Part shown: positions 60,690 to 64,000 of the stretch, piece by piece
How the letters are laid out: each line of letters begins with the position of its first letter
How positions within the stretch are numbered: the stretch's first letter is position 1
DNA from: Datnioides undecimradiatus
Taxonomy: Eukaryota > Chordata > Actinopteri > Lobotiformes > Datnioididae
Length of the DNA: 64,000 nt
NCBI GenBank assembly: GCA_008933995.1
Contig: WARS01000033.1
Location: forward strand, 3,035,813 to 3,099,812
Direction: 5' to 3'
Made by a program: the position numbers and the translations under genes
Notes under the pieces: model-generated
Told to the model about the DNA's origin: nothing
Seen by the model: the letters and a program-made list of their open reading frames with translations, nothing else
The model's database searches: none

Positions 60690-61090
60690 AGCAGTAGGAA
60701 AAGATATCTCCATATTTAAGCACAGACATGATGGCTGACTGTACATTTTCTTGTCCTTGGTACAGAAACATGCCTTATTATGATGTAAGAACTCCTTTGC
60801 AGACTAATGTCACGACTGAACCAAATTCCAAGACGTTTTTGAGACTGTAAGGTATTAATTTTTGTACCTTTCAGTGCAGAGATGACAGAGACAAGTGAAC
60901 TGGAGTTACTGGTTCTTAGGAAAGAAAAACTCCCCACATCTTGCTAATACAAGCATGAGATTCTGCAGAGGAGACTAAGATAGTCATCTTGATACAACAT
61001 CTAGAAGAGGAGAGAGATATATAAAGGACTGTGTCATCTGCATAAAAATGGATACTGTATGTTCTTGAATACATTAGCCTCTTAAAAGTA
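60690..61090 (-). mobile_element. Degenerate LINE reverse-transcriptase fragment
   Basis: The minus strand reads SIHFYADDTVLYIS, the YADD catalytic motif of a non-LTR reverse transcriptase. In shifted frames it continues SALKGTKINTLQSQKRLGIW and then NKACF, which match in order the KxNxxK, YKYLGIW and KACF segments of fish LINE polymerases. Several frameshifts and stops are present, and the upstream and downstream parts are missing. Confidence 0.65.
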
Positions 61091-61134
61091 TGTTTGTCTG
61101 CATAAGACAAACAGTTGGCAGTTTTAATAGACAA

Positions 61135-63024
61135 GAGATGCTTTTTATGGCATTAAATAAGACATTGGTATTATATGTATTGAGCACCTACCCCTGATGA
61201 AGCCAGTGCACGTCCCTGAACTGAGATGTTTCTGTGAAGGACTTGAGAATGATCTCAACCTTATTGTTGGACTGAAATGGATAGGTTACTTCCAACATTC
61301 TCTGTTTGCACTGCACCCCACACTGTACAAAAACACATGGAAAATGCATTTAAAAGGTCTTTTAGCTGGGCTTAAAATATTGATCAGCACAAATGTGTTC
61401 AGATACTGCATGTTGTTCCACAAACTTCTTTACCCATGGATCTCTCAGCCAACAAATGAGAGAAAACCATTCCAGCTCCGCAATTAATGGTATCACGCTC
61501 TCCAAATAAAATCCAACTGCATCCAAAATCCAATTTCAGGCACATCTTTCATAATTTATGTCACCGAAGCAACGCCAGGGTCCCTCTGCAAACTGTGTCA
61601 CATTTACATAGTCCCCGAAGGATTGTGGTGGATGTGACATTCCAGTCCAATGCATTTTTAAACAGCCACAATTATTCTCTGCTATCTATTGTGTTATAAA
61701 AACTTTGTATTGGAAAAGTAATTCTGCTAATTTAGTTAAATGAATGGGTCAGTGAAGAAAGCATTACAGGAACAAGTGAGGGGAAATGGAGGAAAAGATA
61801 AAGCAGGGAACTGGCTACTGCAGTGAGGCCTCACTGTCGGTAATATGTGGATTTATTTATCTGTCTGTTCCAGTAGCCTACCTTCCTTCCTCCCTCCTTC
61901 CTTTATTCCTCTCCCCTCAGATCGCATCTCTGTTTCCTCCTTCTGCTCCTCCTCCTCCTTTTCTTCCTCATCTATGCTTTATGTACACAATCAATTATTC
62001 AGCATGCAGTTTTCACAAGCTGTACCTCCCACTCTGCCAACTGCATGCCTTGTTGTAGCCTGAGATAAACACAGCTACTGTAGGCTGCAGACAGTACCGG
62101 AGCTATGGCCTGCGCCTCCAATCGGAGACCCTATAAGACATCTGCCAAGGTTGTATACTGTCTGCAAGGCCTTTGTTGGTTTATTGATTGGAACTACTCT
62201 TGTCCAGTGATGCTTAGAAGAGCAGAGATGCGCAGAGATCATCTGCACAAATGTGGGATTTTCATGAAATGAAACTGAAAATGTTGTTTTTTTTTAATAG
62301 AATTTAATCAGAATGTAGGACCCAATTTTACAAATTTTTACAGAAATGTTTGAAAAAAGACCCCACAATTTTTAGATCTTCATGTTTAATGTAAATGTGC
62401 CATTGTATCTTTACTTTTATCTGTCTGTCCTGCTGTCCCATCTGACATCTTATAGTGATCAAGTGACCAAAGAAACCAAGCTGGGGAGTCCTGGTTTCTC
62501 AAATAACTAGAAAATAACTGGAAACTAGCTTTCTCATTTACATGACATTTGACAGCAACTAACTGCCATCACTGCATGCATGGCGCCATCTGTGACCCTG
62601 AACAGGATAAGTAATGTATAAAAAGGATGGATAGATGAAAAAAATTATTTCACCCCTTTAGTCCAAGAAAATACATTTATGCATCTCACTTACCTTTGTG
62701 TAACCCAGACCTCGTATTTTAGTTGCCCATCCCTCACCATATCTTCACTATACGTGCTATGTTTGGACAACTGTTGATTGGTGATATCTGCTTTTGCTGA
62801 GTCATCCAATACCAGTGTTTGTGGCTAGAGTTGACTATTGACCAGTGCACTCACCACTCACCTCAGGAGGTCATGATGAACCTGGCATACTGTCTACAGA
62901 AAATGTATAAAATGTAACTTACTTGTAGATTGTCCCATTTACCTACTGTAGATCTTCTGTCCTCATACTCCTCCATCTGTGTCTTCTTCTTTTAATGTTG
63001 ATTCTTTGTGTTTATAAACTAATC
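61135..63024 (+). other. Intergenic stretch left of the terminal repeats
   Basis: It contains a pyrimidine-rich tract at 61880-61970. A minus-strand open segment of about 46 codons ends at a consensus donor (GTAAGT, near 62690); I could not link it to anything. No gene can be supported. Confidence 0.55.
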
Positions 63025-63342
63025 CCAACTATTGGATGGATTGTCATAAAAACATCCAGAGCCATGATTTAACTTTTTATGGATTATCATTATTTTTTCA
63101 GGGACTTTGGTAATGACAATTGTCTGGTATCCTATAGAAATATTTCAACATCTATTATTAGGTCATGGTTCTCACAGGAGCAAATGTATTAACTTTGATG
63201 ATCTGATGTCTTTGTCTTGTTGTAATACAAACCTTAAATACCTGCAGAACTAATGGCATTTCCATTAGCCCCAGCTATATTTGCTAATTAGCAAAGCTAG
63301 CTTGGTAACAGTACACTAAACTAAAGTGGTATAAGCGTTATA
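63025..63342 (+). repeat. Teleost 'ACTATTGGATGGATTG' repeat, interrupted
   Basis: It contains AACTATTGGATGGATTGTCA, TAACTTTGATGATCTGATG, AATACCTGCAGAACTAATGG and GCTAATTAGCAAAGCTAGC. I recognise these landmarks, in this order, from a very abundant teleost repeat. It breaks off at GTTATA, where the Tc1 element begins. Confidence 0.6.
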
Positions 63343-63348
63343 CACCGC

Positions 63349-63366
63349 GTTCCACATTATTATGCA
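63349..63366 (+). repeat. Outer direct repeat of the Tc1 terminal region
   Basis: GTTCCACATTATTATGCA. It repeats with one change at 63526-63543, 177 bases further in and in the same orientation. This is an IR/DR-type transposase binding arrangement like that of Sleeping Beauty. Confidence 0.8.
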
Positions 63367-63525
63367 AATGTAATTTTTCTCTCTTTTTCCTAAATAATCT
63401 ATAAAAATGATAGTTCTCATAATTTTCATGTCATCAAGCATTAGAGTATAACTCGACTGTTTTTGAACGAACCTCCAAATCATAACGTTTTTTTAAAAAA
63501 AAAAATCAAAATCTTAAAATGCACT

Positions 63526-63543
63526 GTTCCACATTATTACGCA
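63526..63543 (+). repeat. Inner direct repeat of the Tc1 terminal region
   Basis: GTTCCACATTATTACGCA, one base different from the outer copy at 63349-63366. Confidence 0.8.
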
Positions 63544-63673
63544 CAATAGAGTTTCAAAACATTTTATTGTTGTAAACAACTGAAAATGGTCATTAGTTAA
63601 ACTGCAAGCATTTGCAGGTTATATTTGCTGAAATCAAAAGCTCTTTCAATCAAAAATATCTTAACAGGCCAAA

Positions 63674-64000
63674 TTACATTTTGACATAGGACCCCTTATT
63701 GGATAGGAGCTTCACAATTCTTACATCCATGGAAGTTGTCAGTGTTTGGATGGTTTCTGCTGGAATTTCTTTGCAGGATGTCAGAATAGCCTCCCAGAGA
63801 TGCTGTTTTGATGTGAATTGCCTCCCACCCTCATAGATCTTTTGCTTCATGATGCTCCAAAGGTTCTCAATAGGGTTGAGATCAGGGGAGGATGGGGGCC
63901 ACACCATGAGGTTTTCTTGTTTTATGCCCATAGCAGTCAATGATGCACAGGTATTCCTTGCAGCATGGGATGGTGCATTGTCATGCATAAAGATGATCTT
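63674..64000 (-). CDS. Tc1-like transposase, C-terminal part
   Basis: The minus frame is open to the window edge (KIIF precedes the first visible Met) and ends with a stop at 63674. It reads FMHDNAPSHAARN, then WPPSSPDLNPIENLW, then a lysine-rich tail ending YVKM. The D of HDNAP and the E of PIENLW are the second and third catalytic residues of a DDE transposase. There are 37 residues between them, not the 34 of Sleeping Beauty-type Tc1 elements, so this is a DD37E enzyme. The visible part has no stop or frameshift. The N-terminal DNA-binding half and the first catalytic Asp lie beyond the window. Confidence 0.88.
   Translation of the reverse strand, partial: KIIFMHDNAPSHAARNTCASLTAMGIKQENLMVWPPSSPDLNPIENLWSIMKQKIYEGGRQFTSKQHLWEAILTSCKEIPAETIQTLTTSMDVRIVKLLSNKGSYVKM

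Larger units (their letters stand above)
63343..64000 (-). mobile_element. Tc1/mariner transposon, 3' part, cut by the window edge
   Basis: The element begins CACCGCGTTCCACATTATTA next to a TA at 63341-63342. It carries two direct repeats inside the terminal region and a minus-strand transposase that runs off the end of the window. The other terminus is not visible, so completeness cannot be judged. Confidence 0.85.

Noticed and set aside
62690-62830. Minus-strand open segment (containing DGQLKYEVWVTQ) ending at a consensus donor
   Set aside because: The acceptor is poor, no neighbouring exon fits, and I recognise no family. Listed only in the intergenic description.
1-64000. tRNA, rRNA, known microRNA or CRISPR-like arrays
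   Set aside because: I looked for T-arm GTTCGA-type cores, familiar microRNA sequences and spaced direct repeats, and found none that held up.

Overview
The window is vertebrate genomic DNA, almost certainly from a percomorph-type teleost fish. It is AT-leaning, with long introns, CA/GT microsatellites and many interspersed repeats of kinds I recognise from teleost genomes. It holds a Tf1/sushi-type chromovirus, a Tc1-type transposon with IR/DR ends, and relics of fish LINEs. Nothing in it looks bacterial: there are no operons, rRNA, tRNA or CRISPR.

Left part (1 to about 26.7 kb): the 5' half of cnih3 (cornichon family AMPA-receptor auxiliary subunit 3), on the minus strand. Three coding exons are clear: exon 1 at 25804-25881, exon 2 at 12438-12506 and exon 3 at 572-619. 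They are joined by introns of about 13.3 and 11.8 kb, all splice phases are 0, and the rest of the gene lies left of base 1. The introns contain a LINE relic, a MITE-like element, several teleost repeats and AT-rich stretches that look like conserved non-coding DNA.

Middle part (27.6 to 34 kb): a probable small plus-strand gene that I cannot name. A promoter-like patch at 27.6-27.8 kb has an RFX X-box, CCAAT, ETS and TATA-like motifs. Four candidate exons lie between 30468 and 33932, with a polyadenylation signal 50 bases after the last stop. The first exon carries an in-frame TGA, so this allele may be broken or the model may be wrong. An LTR-like block fills its third intron.

The clearest large object is a complete LTR retrotransposon on the minus strand (36533-42130) with a 5-bp target duplication ATGAC. 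It has full-length gag (348 aa) and pol (protease, RT, RNase H, integrase, chromodomain), with no internal stop in either frame. A 10-base match between the putative primer-binding site and the predicted 5' end of its RNA (30 bases after a TATA box) indicates self-priming, as in the Tf1/sushi group. The two LTRs differ mostly within R.

Right part (42.1 to 64 kb): mostly gene-poor. It has two good CTCF-type motifs in convergent orientation, a near-perfect X-box, several weak candidate exons, repeats and a LINE reverse-transcriptase relic. The window ends inside a Tc1/mariner transposon with a DD37E-spaced transposase, inserted at TA into an older teleost repeat. Intervals, motifs and counts were read by eye; no search was run.
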